Source: Legionella genomosp. 1 (lineage in GTDB: Bacteria; Pseudomonadota; Gammaproteobacteria; Legionellales; Legionellaceae). From it: 6,062 nucleotides of DNA. This document shows, piece by piece, positions 1-5,910 of the stretch; positions within the stretch are counted from its first letter, which is position 1, and the number at the start of each line of letters is the position of its first letter. The notes beneath the pieces were generated by a model. The model was not told the origin of the DNA. It saw nothing but the letters and a program-made list of their open reading frames with translations, and ran no database searches. The position numbers and the translations under genes were made by a program. Location of the stretch: positions 1 to 6,062 of the forward strand of contig CAMDBQ010000094.1 of NCBI GenBank assembly GCA_945889365.1, in the 5' to 3' direction.

Positions 1-55
1 GTGGCGTCGAGTCCATACATTACATAGTTCAGTTCAGTACCCAATCAAGGAGAGC

Positions 56-85
56 CTTCACTGCGTTCGGGATGACGTGGTGGAG
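56..85. repeat. Dispersed intergenic repeat with hairpin, upstream copy
   Basis: The block CGTTCGGGATGACGTG at 64-79 recurs exactly, in the same orientation, at 2997-3012 on the far side of the hut genes. Around this copy, 56-66 can pair with 75-85 (11 pairs, three of them G-U type) across an 8-base loop. Read on the minus strand the sequence resembles the GTCATCCCGAACGCAGTGAAGG-like intergenic repeats remembered from several bacterial genomes; that likeness is recollection, not a search. It lies only about 20 bases before the hutH start, so it would be in the hutH leader. Function unknown. Confidence 0.6.
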
Positions 86-95
86 TTAGGATGTT

Positions 96-100
96 AGGAG
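96..100 (+). promoter_or_regulatory. Ribosome binding site of hutH
   Basis: AGGAG ends four bases before the ATG at 105 and seven bases before a GTG at 108. The spacing is short for the ATG and normal for the GTG, so the second codon is a possible true start; the protein would differ by one residue. The sequence TTAGGA is tandemly repeated here (86-91 and 94-99), giving two partial sites. Confidence 0.6.
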
Positions 101-104
101 AAAA

Positions 105-1631
105 ATGGTGTTTGAATTAATTCCAGGACAATTGTCACTTAAGGATATACGCGAGCTTTTAGCGTCCAAAACCAAAATAAAATTGACCCTCGCTGCCTAT
201 GAGCAGATTGATAAATCATACCGAGTGGTTCAACAGGCTGTGAATCAAGATAAATCTGTGTATGGGATTAATACTGGGTTTGGGATGTTGGCCAATAAAA
301 AAATCGCCAAAGATGATCTATGTGAGCTGCAACGACGAATTGTCTTGTCTCATGCTGCCGGTGTCGGTGCACCGCTGGGTGATGAAACCGTGAAATTGAT
401 TATGTTGCTGAAAATCAATAGCTTGGCAAGAGGCTATTCCGGCGTTTCAATCTCGTTGGTTGATCACCTTATTGCGCTATATAACGCTGAAATTTACCCC
501 ATTATTCCTGAACAAGGATCCGTTGGCGCATCTGGAGATCTGGCGCCACTGGCTCACATGTCCATGACGTTGATTGGAGAAGGGTATGCGCGCGTTCAAG
601 GTGAGCGAATCTGTTCATCGGAGGCGTTAAAAAGTGCAAATATTAGTCAAATTATTTTAGGTGAAAAAGAGGGGCTGGCGCTATTAAATGGTACGCAGGT
701 TTCAACGGCCATTGCCATTATTGGGCTGATAAAAACCCAGCGCAATTTCACCATCGCCACTATTGCTGGCGCGCTTACTATTGAGGCGGCGTCGGCGAGT
801 CTTAAACCCTTTGATCCGTTTATTGCAGCATCAAAAAACAACCAGGGTCAGATCATATTTTCAGCCCTGATCAAAGAATTGTTGGACGATAGTGAAATTC
901 AACGTGCTCATCAACCCTGCAGTCGTGTACAAGATCCCTATTCGATTCGCTGCCAACCCCAAGTCATGGGTGCAATTTGGTGCTATCTCAATGACAGCCA
1001 AATGCATTTAATCAATGAAGCCAATGCCGTATCCGATAATCCGTTGATCTGCCCTGAAACGGGTCAGATTATCTCGGGAGGTAATTTTCACGCCGAGATC
1101 ACAGCGTTTAGTGCGGATCTGCTCGCCATTATTGGTGCGGAAATAGGGGCCATATCTGAACGCAGAATTGCTTTATTGCTTGATCAACATCTGAGTGGAT
1201 TACCGCCATTTTTGGTTGAAAATTCAGGTCTGAATTCAGGGTTTATGTTGGCGCATGTGACGGCATCAGCATTGGCTAGCGAAAATAAAACGTATGCTCA
1301 CCCTGCCTCGGTTGATAGTTTACCTACATCAGCCAATCAAGAAGATCATGTGAGTATGGCTACGTTTGCTGCTGTGAAGTTAAATAAAGTAGCGGATAAT
1401 GTGTTGTATATATTAGTAATTGAAACACTGGCCGCGTGTCAGGGAATTGATTTTAGATCGCCGCTTAAAACGTCAAAAACCATGCAAGATTACTTTGATG
1501 CATTGCGTGTTAACGTGCAGTTTTACGATGAAGACCGTTATTTTGGCCATGATATTAACGAGGCTCACAAAGCAATCAATCAACCTGCATATTATGCTGC
1601 TCTGTACGAGAAATTATTCCATGCATTATGA
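105..1631 (+). CDS. hutH: Histidine ammonia-lyase (HutH)
   Basis: Cytosolic enzyme that removes ammonia non-oxidatively from L-histidine to give urocanate, the first step of histidine use. The 508-residue length is typical. The signature GSVGASGDLAPLAH is at residues 138-151; its Ala142-Ser143-Gly144 cyclises by itself into the MIO electrophile. Other family active-site residues are in place: Tyr53 in VYGINTGFG, Asn195 in LLNGTQ, Tyr279 and Arg282 in QDPYSIRCQPQ, Phe328 in GGNFHAE and Glu413 in NQEDHVS. The N-terminal PGQLSLKDI is also family-like. All of this points to an active enzyme. The stop overlaps the start of hutI by 11 bases, so the two are one operon. No clear promoter is seen in the 104 bases upstream; it may lie before the window. 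No hutC or other hut regulator is present. Confidence 0.98.
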   Translation: MVFELIPGQLSLKDIRELLASKTKIKLTLAAYEQIDKSYRVVQQAVNQDKSVYGINTGFGMLANKKIAKDDLCELQRRIVLSHAAGVGAPLGDETVKLIMLLKINSLARGYSGVSISLVDHLIALYNAEIYPIIPEQGSVGASGDLAPLAHMSMTLIGEGYARVQGERICSSEALKSANISQIILGEKEGLALLNGTQVSTAIAIIGLIKTQRNFTIATIAGALTIEAASASLKPFDPFIAASKNNQGQIIFSALIKELLDDSEIQRAHQPCSRVQDPYSIRCQPQVMGAIWCYLNDSQMHLINEANAVSDNPLICPETGQIISGGNFHAEITAFSADLLAIIGAEIGAISERRIALLLDQHLSGLPPFLVENSGLNSGFMLAHVTASALASENKTYAHPASVDSLPTSANQEDHVSMATFAAVKLNKVADNVLYILVIETLAACQGIDFRSPLKTSKTMQDYFDALRVNVQFYDEDRYFGHDINEAHKAINQPAYYAALYEKLFHAL

Positions 1632-2964
1632 TCAATTGCTTTCAATGTTAAAAGAAGATGCCTCAAAGAAGTACGGGGATTCTGGTGCTGACGTGGCCAT
1701 GTTGGAACGCCCTATTCATTTGGAAGACGAGGTGCAGGATTCAATCTTGCCACCTCAAAAAGACAGCTATGATTTGTTGATCATCAACGCCCGTGTTGTG
1801 ACGATGGATCAGCATCATCGTATTTTGGAGCGGGCGAATGTTGGGATCAAAGGGGATACCATTGCGTATATATCCGCTGATACGTTGCCGATTTCGGCTC
1901 ATACAATCATTGATGCAGATGAGCAAATCCTCACACCGGGATTGATTGATTGCCATACACATTTGGTTTACGCCGGTAATCGAGCGGCTGATTTTTCACA
2001 GCGGGTTAATGGGCTATCTTATACAGATATTGCTAGTCAAGGGGGTGGAATTCTCTCAACTGTGAGAGCGACTCGACGCGCCGGTCTGGAAGAGCTACTC
2101 CATATGGCTACGCAGCGCGCGATGGTAATGTTTTCACACGGTACGACAACAGTGGAAATCAAATCAGGTTACGGCCTGGATTTGAATACAGAAATAAAAA
2201 TATTGACCGTAGCGCGCATGCTTGAGAAAAAACTCCCGATCAGCGTGATTCCTACCTACCTGGGTGCGCACTCCATTCCTCCTGAATACCGAAATGATCC
2301 CAATGGCTATATGGACTATATTATTTCAACGGTTCTGCCGATTGTTGCTGACAAAAAATTGGCTGTATTTGTTGATGCATTTTGCGAAACCATCGCATTT
2401 AGTACGGCACAAGTTGAGCGTTTGTTTAAAGCTGCGGTAGAACTCGGTTTTAAATTAAAATTGCATGCAGAACAATTAACTGATCAAAAAGGCGCCGTAT
2501 TGGCTGCAAGCTACAGGGCCTGTTCAGTTGATCATCTTGAATATTTAGAGCCTGACGATTGCATAACATTATTAAATCATAAGACGGTAGCCGTACTCTT
2601 GCCCGGCGCGTTTTATTTCCTGAAAGAAACCAAACTTCCGCCGATTGAAGCATTGCGTAGTAATCACGTCCCTCTCGCCATCGCCACCGATTCCAACCCC
2701 GGTACCTCGCCATTTTTGACACTACCGTTGATGATGAACATGGCTTGCATATTATTTGGTTTGAGCATTCGAGATGTTTGGCGAGGCGTTACCATTAATG
2801 CGGCCAAAGCACTGGATTTGGGTGAGGAATTGGGTAGCATAGAGCTTGGGAAAAAAGCCGATTTGATTATTTGGTCCACAGATAATATGGAAGATGTGGT
2901 TTACAACCCGTCTATGAATTTTTGCAAAACGATCATTAAAGCAGGTAAGGTGATTGTGAAGTAG
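1621..2964 (+). CDS. hutI: Imidazolonepropionase (HutI)
   Basis: Zinc or iron amidohydrolase that opens 4-imidazolone-5-propionate to N-formimino-L-glutamate, the third step of histidine degradation. The core starts near residue 50 (YDLLIINARVVTMD). Metal ligands are visible as His112 and His114 in DCHTHLVYAG, His282 in LHAEQ and Asp357 in ATDSNPG; Glu285 and His217 (LGAHSIP) are further active-site residues. VEIKSGYGLDL (178-188) and LLPGAFYFLKE (326-336) are HutI signatures. With the ATG at 1621 the protein has 447 residues, about 40 more than usual, owing to an N-terminal stretch I do not recognise. A GTG at 1732 preceded by GGAAG would give about 410 residues, the usual size, so the start is uncertain. 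The ATG at 1621 overlaps hutH by 11 bases and would be translated by coupling; its own Shine-Dalgarno is weak. HutU, the enzyme that makes its substrate, is absent here. Confidence 0.96.
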   Translation: MHYDQLLSMLKEDASKKYGDSGADVAMLERPIHLEDEVQDSILPPQKDSYDLLIINARVVTMDQHHRILERANVGIKGDTIAYISADTLPISAHTIIDADEQILTPGLIDCHTHLVYAGNRAADFSQRVNGLSYTDIASQGGGILSTVRATRRAGLEELLHMATQRAMVMFSHGTTTVEIKSGYGLDLNTEIKILTVARMLEKKLPISVIPTYLGAHSIPPEYRNDPNGYMDYIISTVLPIVADKKLAVFVDAFCETIAFSTAQVERLFKAAVELGFKLKLHAEQLTDQKGAVLAASYRACSVDHLEYLEPDDCITLLNHKTVAVLLPGAFYFLKETKLPPIEALRSNHVPLAIATDSNPGTSPFLTLPLMMNMACILFGLSIRDVWRGVTINAAKALDLGEELGSIELGKKADLIIWSTDNMEDVVYNPSMNFCKTIIKAGKVIVK

Positions 2965-2986
2965 GGTGGGGGTTATCGGATGCAAG

Positions 2987-3017
2987 CAACGCACGTCGTT
3001 CGGGATGACGTGCGTTG
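2987..3017. repeat. Perfect 11-bp hairpin containing the second repeat copy, between convergent genes
   Basis: CAACGCACGTC (2987-2997) and GACGTGCGTTG (3007-3017) are exact inverse complements around the loop GTTCGGGAT. It starts 22 bases after the hutI stop and ends 19 bases before the stop of the minus-strand peptide gene. The position suits a shared end for both transcripts, but neither strand shows a T-run after the stem, so it is not a standard intrinsic terminator. Bases 2997-3012 are identical to 64-79 before hutH, which makes it more likely a copy of a dispersed palindromic repeat that may also stabilise or end transcripts. Confidence 0.7.
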
Positions 3018-3036
3018 GTCGCGGCTCGGATATTCG

Positions 3037-3213
3037 CTAAACATGCATATCAGAAGTACAAAGCCATTGAGTACAACCGTAACATTTTTGCGCTGTACAA
3101 ACCGTGTTACCTTTATAACAATCAGGTTTCGGCTGAGTTTGATGTCCCGCATAACTGGTTGTGAGTTGTATTGCTACCAACAGTGCAAGAGCGACCAATG
3201 CTGCTTTCTTCAT
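3037..3213 (-). CDS. Small secreted cysteine-rich peptide (58 aa), unrecognised
   Basis: I do not recognise a family. The reading frame starts at the ATG complementary to 3211-3213 and ends at TAG (3037-3039). The first 22 residues form a textbook Sec signal peptide: MKKAALVALALLVAI, then a polar end TTSYA with likely cleavage before Gly23. The mature part is about 36 residues and contains five cysteines (32, 39, 44, 47, 52; spacing C-x6-C-x4-C-x2-C-x4-C), one or two lysine/proline-rich turns (TQPKPD) and a tryptophan. There is no cysteine in the signal peptide. The Shine-Dalgarno AAGGAGGG lies at ideal distance. It sits 63 bases downstream of the DUF1460 gene on the same strand, so it may be co-transcribed, or use its own promoter at 3252-3280. 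The export signal, Shine-Dalgarno and cysteine pattern together argue for a real gene. It might be a small periplasmic or secreted disulphide-bonded peptide; function unknown. Confidence 0.8.
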   Translation of the reverse strand: MKKAALVALALLVAIQLTTSYAGHQTQPKPDCYKGNTVCTAQKCYGCTQWLCTSDMHV

Positions 3214-3218
3214 GATGT

Positions 3219-3226
3219 CCCTCCTT
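3219..3226 (-). promoter_or_regulatory. Near-perfect ribosome binding site of the cysteine-rich peptide gene
   Basis: On the minus strand this reads AAGGAGGG, with five to six bases between it and the ATG. It is the strongest Shine-Dalgarno in the window and decides the start of the short gene at 3213. Confidence 0.85.
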
Positions 3227-3251
3227 GAGTGAATCTGTATGTGATATCTAA

Positions 3252-3280
3252 TGTTTAGTTCACATCACTCAGTTAGTCAA
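3252..3280 (-). promoter_or_regulatory. Possible promoter for the cysteine-rich peptide gene
   Basis: On the minus strand TTGACT (3280-3275) is followed after 17 bases by TAAACA (3257-3252). The -35 is 5 of 6 to consensus; the -10 is only 3 of 6. The -35 includes the stop codon of the DUF1460 gene. If used, transcription would start near 3246, giving a leader of about 30 bases. Read-through from the DUF1460 gene is the alternative. Confidence 0.35.
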
Positions 3281-4221
3281 ATTTGCGAACAAAAATTATC
3301 GAGACTCCATGAATTGGTTTGAATATTAATGCCTTTGATGGTGGGGTTTTTTCTCGTTTCTTGCAGATAATCGATTAATGGAACGTCCATGATGCGCTGA
3401 TTGATTGATGTGGCGGCTCTAAAAATCAACGTGTCGTTTATACGAATGGCAAAGCCTAAATGCGAAACATTAAGACGGGTGCCGATTTGTTGTTCCAAAT
3501 CCCAATTGGGACGAACAATTTCAATGATAGCGCCATTAGGAATTTGATTGAACAAGTATGTATTGGCTTCTCCTGTCTTGCTAAATAATGCTGTTAACGG
3601 AATGTAGGGGATGCTGGATAGGGTGCGAGGCAAATGGCTGCCTTTTTCTTTTAGAGAAGCCAGGCGTTTGGCGTGCTCTGTAGGGGATGGGTTTTTGATG
3701 CGAATAATCGTTGTTGAAAAATGCTGGTACCAACTGGGTTTGTCCACTAAAGCGTTTGCCATTTTTGCAACGGAATGCCCGTTTTTATCATGAAATGTTG
3801 TGGTAATGTCTTTTAGAAAACCCTGTTTTTGATTATTCTTGTTCCAGTCAAGGCAGGTAAAATGGTTGCGATGAATAAAAGAAACCCGGCCATCTTGATA
3901 TCGAATTCGACGAATGCATTGTTTAAAGTCTGCAGGATCATGAGCCAGTGCCAGTGCCAAAACGGTATCGACATAGGTTTCACAATCAAAAGCATCTGTG
4001 CGATACAGTGGGGTGTTGTCGTAATAACCCTGTGCTCCCTCGCCTAAGGCTCCTCGAAGGTAAGGTTTCCCCATGAATTGCGCACTGAATAGCTCAATAC
4101 GTGTGGGGATATCGGCGCCTGGTTTGATCATGGGGTTGTTATATAGTTGCGTGATCGTTTTATCCGCCATCGCTTGCAGGGATAGGATTACGAGGGAGCA
4201 GGTCAGAAATCGTTTGAACAT
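3277..4221 (-). CDS. Secreted DUF1460 family protein, N-acetylmuramoyl-L-alanine amidase-like (NlpC/P60-type)
   Basis: Predicted exported peptidase or amidase acting on cell-wall or similar amide bonds in the periplasm or outside the cell; the substrate is not known. Residues 1-19 form a signal peptide (MFKRFLTCSLVILSL, then AMA before Asp20). The DUF1460 pattern follows: GKPYLRGALGEG (51-62), the motif FDCETYVDTVLALA (78-91) with Cys80 as likely nucleophile, and NVSHLGFAIR (251-260) with His254 as the likely second catalytic residue. PLIDYLQE (281-288) matches the usual end of the fold. The 314-residue length is normal for the family, which includes structurally solved Legionella and Bacteroides members. 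The start is set by the signal peptide; the Shine-Dalgarno is weak. A good promoter lies just upstream at 4251-4279. The gene is convergent with hutI and is followed by a short gene for a secreted cysteine-rich peptide. Confidence 0.9.
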   Translation of the reverse strand: MFKRFLTCSLVILSLQAMADKTITQLYNNPMIKPGADIPTRIELFSAQFMGKPYLRGALGEGAQGYYDNTPLYRTDAFDCETYVDTVLALALAHDPADFKQCIRRIRYQDGRVSFIHRNHFTCLDWNKNNQKQGFLKDITTTFHDKNGHSVAKMANALVDKPSWYQHFSTTIIRIKNPSPTEHAKRLASLKEKGSHLPRTLSSIPYIPLTALFSKTGEANTYLFNQIPNGAIIEIVRPNWDLEQQIGTRLNVSHLGFAIRINDTLIFRAATSINQRIMDVPLIDYLQETRKNPTIKGINIQTNSWSLDNFCSQI

Positions 4222-4250
4222 GGGAGCGTTTTTCCGCTATGTTTTTTTCA

Positions 4251-4279
4251 ATTTTACGCAGGTTTTGGTTTAGGAACAA
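4251..4279 (-). promoter_or_regulatory. Likely promoter of the DUF1460 gene
   Basis: On the minus strand TTGTTC (4279-4274), a 17-base spacer and TAAAAT (4256-4251) form a sigma-70-like pair; the -10 matches 5 of 6. Transcription would begin near 4243, about 22 bases before the ATG. Confidence 0.5.
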
Positions 4280-4308
4280 GAACCGTTTTCTGAACGAGCG
4301 AGGACCTC

Positions 4309-4332
4309 CCTACGTCTGCCTATCGACGTAGG
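4309..4332. repeat. 8-bp perfect hairpin between divergent genes
   Basis: CCTACGTC (4309-4316) pairs exactly with GACGTAGG (4325-4332) around the 8-base loop TGCCTATC. No T-run follows on either strand. It lies upstream of both the minus-strand promoter of the DUF1460 gene and the plus-strand promoter at 4349. It could be an operator or another small palindromic repeat; its inner ACGTC/GACGT is shared with the hairpin after hutI. Confidence 0.4.
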
Positions 4333-4585
4333 ATCATTGGGGTTTGAATTGACAATAGATAAAATATGGGAATATTATGAATCACTCTCTTATACCGCAG
4401 CTGATTCAAGAGCAACAACCTATCCGGTTCCAACGCACAATGATTTAGTCAAGAACTGGGTACGCATTTAACCGGGCGTTATATCGCATTGGAGATTTAT
4501 CCTTATTCATTTAACCGAAAACACAGAAGAACAACGTGGCAACATTACGGTGATGCCTGTCTGGAAATGGCTATTAGGGAGTTAA
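4331..4585 (+). pseudogene. Frameshifted coding remnant, family not recognised
   Basis: Three neighbouring pieces in two plus-strand frames read like one protein C-terminus. Frame A from about 4331 to 4465 gives an aromatic-rich stretch (IDKIWEYYESLSYTAADSR, then PVPTHNDLVKNWVR) and hits TAA at 4469. Frame B (shifted by one base) from 4465 continues plausibly as HLTGRYIALEIYPYSF. Frame A then resumes near 4508 with HLTENTEEQRGN and ends MPVWKWLLGS at TAA 4583-4585. Frame A is open back to 4274 but has no ATG, so the 5' end is missing or changed. The end lies three bases before the spmA ATG, as in an operon, so this was probably the gene preceding spmA. Two compensating indels suggest decay, although sequencing errors could give the same picture. 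I cannot name a family. Confidence 0.5.
4349..4378 (+). promoter_or_regulatory. Near-consensus sigma-70 promoter upstream of spmAB
   Basis: TTGACA (4349-4354, 6 of 6) and TATTAT (4373-4378, 5 of 6) are separated by 18 bases. A start near 4385 would leave a leader of about 200 bases before spmA. It lies inside the frameshifted coding remnant, so it may have arisen after decay, or may be a chance match in AT-rich DNA. Confidence 0.5.
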
Positions 4586-4588
4586 TAC

Positions 4589-5194
4589 ATGCTGAATGTG
4601 ATTTGGTTATCGATGATGTTTTTGGCCGTGATTGTGGGGATTATCGAAGGACGCATTGATAACGTGGTGCACGCTGTCACAGAATCTGCCAAGTTTGGTT
4701 TTGAAGTGGCGCTGGGATTGACGGCGATTATGGCATTGTGGCTTGGGATTATGGGTATTGCTTCTGCTTCAGGTTTAATTAAGCATTTGGCGCGATTACT
4801 GGGGCCGATCCTGCGCCGTTTGTTCCCTGATGTGCCGGTTAATGACCCCGCAATGGGAGCCATCGTGATGAATATTTCAGCCAATATGTTGGGGCTGGCT
4901 AATGCCGCCACGCCGTTTGGCTTGCAAGCCATGAAAGAATTGCAGCGGTTGAATACGCATGTGCATACGGCTAGTAATTCCATGTGTGCGTTTTTGGCGA
5001 TTAACACCGCCAGTGTGCAATTGATTCCAGCTACAGCGATTGCATACCTTGCGGCCAATGGCAGCTTGCATCCCAGTAGTGTGATTTTTAGCTCATTGAT
5101 AGCCAGCAGTGCGTCCACCATCGTGGCAATCATAGCCGTAACCCAATTGGCAAAGTTACCCATGTATAAAATCAAGGAAGCGGATAATTTATGA
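4589..5194 (+). CDS. spmA: SpmA-like nucleoside recognition (Gate) domain membrane protein
   Basis: Inner-membrane protein of the spore maturation protein A family. In Bacillus, SpmA and SpmB are needed for spore-core dehydration; in non-sporulating proteobacteria the pair is common but its role is not settled, with transport of a small solute suspected. The 201 residues hold hydrophobic segments near 1-20, 38-60, 88-108, 132-155 and 162-190. Family hallmarks are MALWLGIMGIA (48-58), LFPDVPVNDPAMGAI (78-92), NISANMLGLANAATPFGLQA (95-114) and ASNSMCAFLAINTASVQLIP (128-147). The start is supported by AGGGAG at 4576-4581, seven bases before the ATG. The stop overlaps the spmB start as ATGA, so the two are translationally coupled. 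A promoter-like sequence lies about 200 bases upstream. Confidence 0.94.
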   Translation: MLNVIWLSMMFLAVIVGIIEGRIDNVVHAVTESAKFGFEVALGLTAIMALWLGIMGIASASGLIKHLARLLGPILRRLFPDVPVNDPAMGAIVMNISANMLGLANAATPFGLQAMKELQRLNTHVHTASNSMCAFLAINTASVQLIPATAIAYLAANGSLHPSSVIFSSLIASSASTIVAIIAVTQLAKLPMYKIKEADNL

Positions 5195-5727
5195 ATGATT
5201 TTGCCAATCAATTATCGAACTGGATGTTTCTGGCTTTTGTGGTAGGCATTCCAATGTATGGCGCGGTCAAAAAAATCAATGTGTTTGATGCATTTATTGA
5301 TGGTGCGAAACAAGGTTTTGATACCAGTATCAGTCTGATTCCTTACTTGATAGCCATCATGGTTGCCGTCGGTATGTTGCGTGCATCCGGGTTTTTTGAA
5401 TTATTAGGGCAGTGGCTCTCACCCGTATTGAGTGCCATTGGCATGCCATCCGAATTGTTGCCGTTGGCGTTGATTCGCCCTTTTTCCGGCAGTGCGGCAT
5501 CGGGCGTGATGGCTGAGTTAATCCATCAACATGGTGGGGATTCATTTATCGCTAAAACAGCGGCCACCATGATGGGCGGTACCGAAACGACGTTTTATGT
5601 GATTGCAGTGTATTTTGGTGCTGTGAACATACGCCGGACCCGTCATGCGATTCCAGCGGGATTATTAGCGGATTTGGCGGGTATCATCGCCGCTGTTTGT
5701 GTTTGCCGGTATGTGTTTGCCGGTTAA
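5191..5727 (+). CDS. spmB: SpmB-like nucleoside recognition (Gate) domain membrane protein
   Basis: Partner of SpmA in the inner membrane; in some gammaproteobacteria the two are fused into one protein, here they are separate. The 178 residues show FVVGIPMYGAVKKINVFDAF (16-35), a long membrane segment around 46-62, and the family blocks ALIRPFSGSAASGVM (93-107), GGDSFIAKTAATMMGGTETT (115-134) and YVIAVYFGAVNIRRTRHAI (136-154), then a last hydrophobic segment (156-176). The length is normal for SpmB. The ATG at 5191 overlaps the spmA stop by four bases; AAGGA at 5174-5178 is a rather distant Shine-Dalgarno, consistent with coupling. The final codons contain an 11-base direct repeat (5700-5724), which may have slightly altered the C-terminus. 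No clear terminator follows. Confidence 0.94.
   Translation: MNDFANQLSNWMFLAFVVGIPMYGAVKKINVFDAFIDGAKQGFDTSISLIPYLIAIMVAVGMLRASGFFELLGQWLSPVLSAIGMPSELLPLALIRPFSGSAASGVMAELIHQHGGDSFIAKTAATMMGGTETTFYVIAVYFGAVNIRRTRHAIPAGLLADLAGIIAAVCVCRYVFAG
5700..5724 (+). repeat. Short direct repeat at the end of spmB
   Basis: TGTTTGCCGGT occurs at 5700-5710 and again at 5714-5724, three bases apart. The 14-base period is not a multiple of three, so the copies are read in different frames (VCR and VFAG). It may be a small local duplication that changed the last residues and stop of SpmB, or chance. Confidence 0.5.
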
Positions 5728-5862
5728 TTGAACGACACCTTCGTTGATTTTCCGGTAATGCATTTAACCACTATGATGATATATTTTTAACCGGCTAGGC
5801 CATAAATGATTTTTTTGACCGTATGAGGATTTAACATCAGCATAAATGGGTTCGCCCAGAAT

Positions 5863-5880
5863 CCCTGGATACGGCCAGGG
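5863..5880. other. 6-bp hairpin between convergent spmB and DUF559 gene
   Basis: CCCTGG (5863-5868) and CCAGGG (5875-5880) are perfect inverted arms around ATACGG. It lies in the 183-base gap between two convergent genes, where a terminator is expected, but neither strand has a T-run after it. Apart from this stem and a T7 run ending near 5816, I see nothing else convincing in 5728-5910. Confidence 0.3.
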
Positions 5881-5910
5881 CTGTCCCATCAAAATTGGCA
5901 CCGAAGTTAA

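Noticed and set aside
1420..1620. Extension of the hutI frame upstream into hutH
   Set aside because: It overlaps about 200 bases of conserved hutH coding sequence and its residues are not HutI-like; an open frame by chance.
2987..3017. Standard intrinsic terminator for hutI
   Set aside because: The stem is strong but no T-run follows on either strand, so it is listed as a repeat hairpin with a possible termination role only.
2980..3228. Plus-strand open frame of 82 codons over the region after hutI
   Set aside because: It lies opposite the cysteine-rich peptide gene, starts inside the hairpin repeat and has no ribosome site; the minus-strand gene has far better signals.
3239..3265. CRP-like site TGTGA...TCACA before the peptide gene
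   Set aside because: The half-sites are 15 bases apart, whereas a CRP site needs six.
4582..5211. Long minus-strand open frame (209 codons) opposite spmA
   Set aside because: It is a mirror of spmA, has no Shine-Dalgarno or family likeness, and spmA on the plus strand carries clear family motifs.
5764..5889. Minus-strand 41-codon frame following the DUF559 stop in the same frame
   Set aside because: It has an ATG and reads without stops, and could be read-through sequence, but there is no Shine-Dalgarno, the hairpin at 5863-5880 explains part of its residues, and nothing in it is recognisable.
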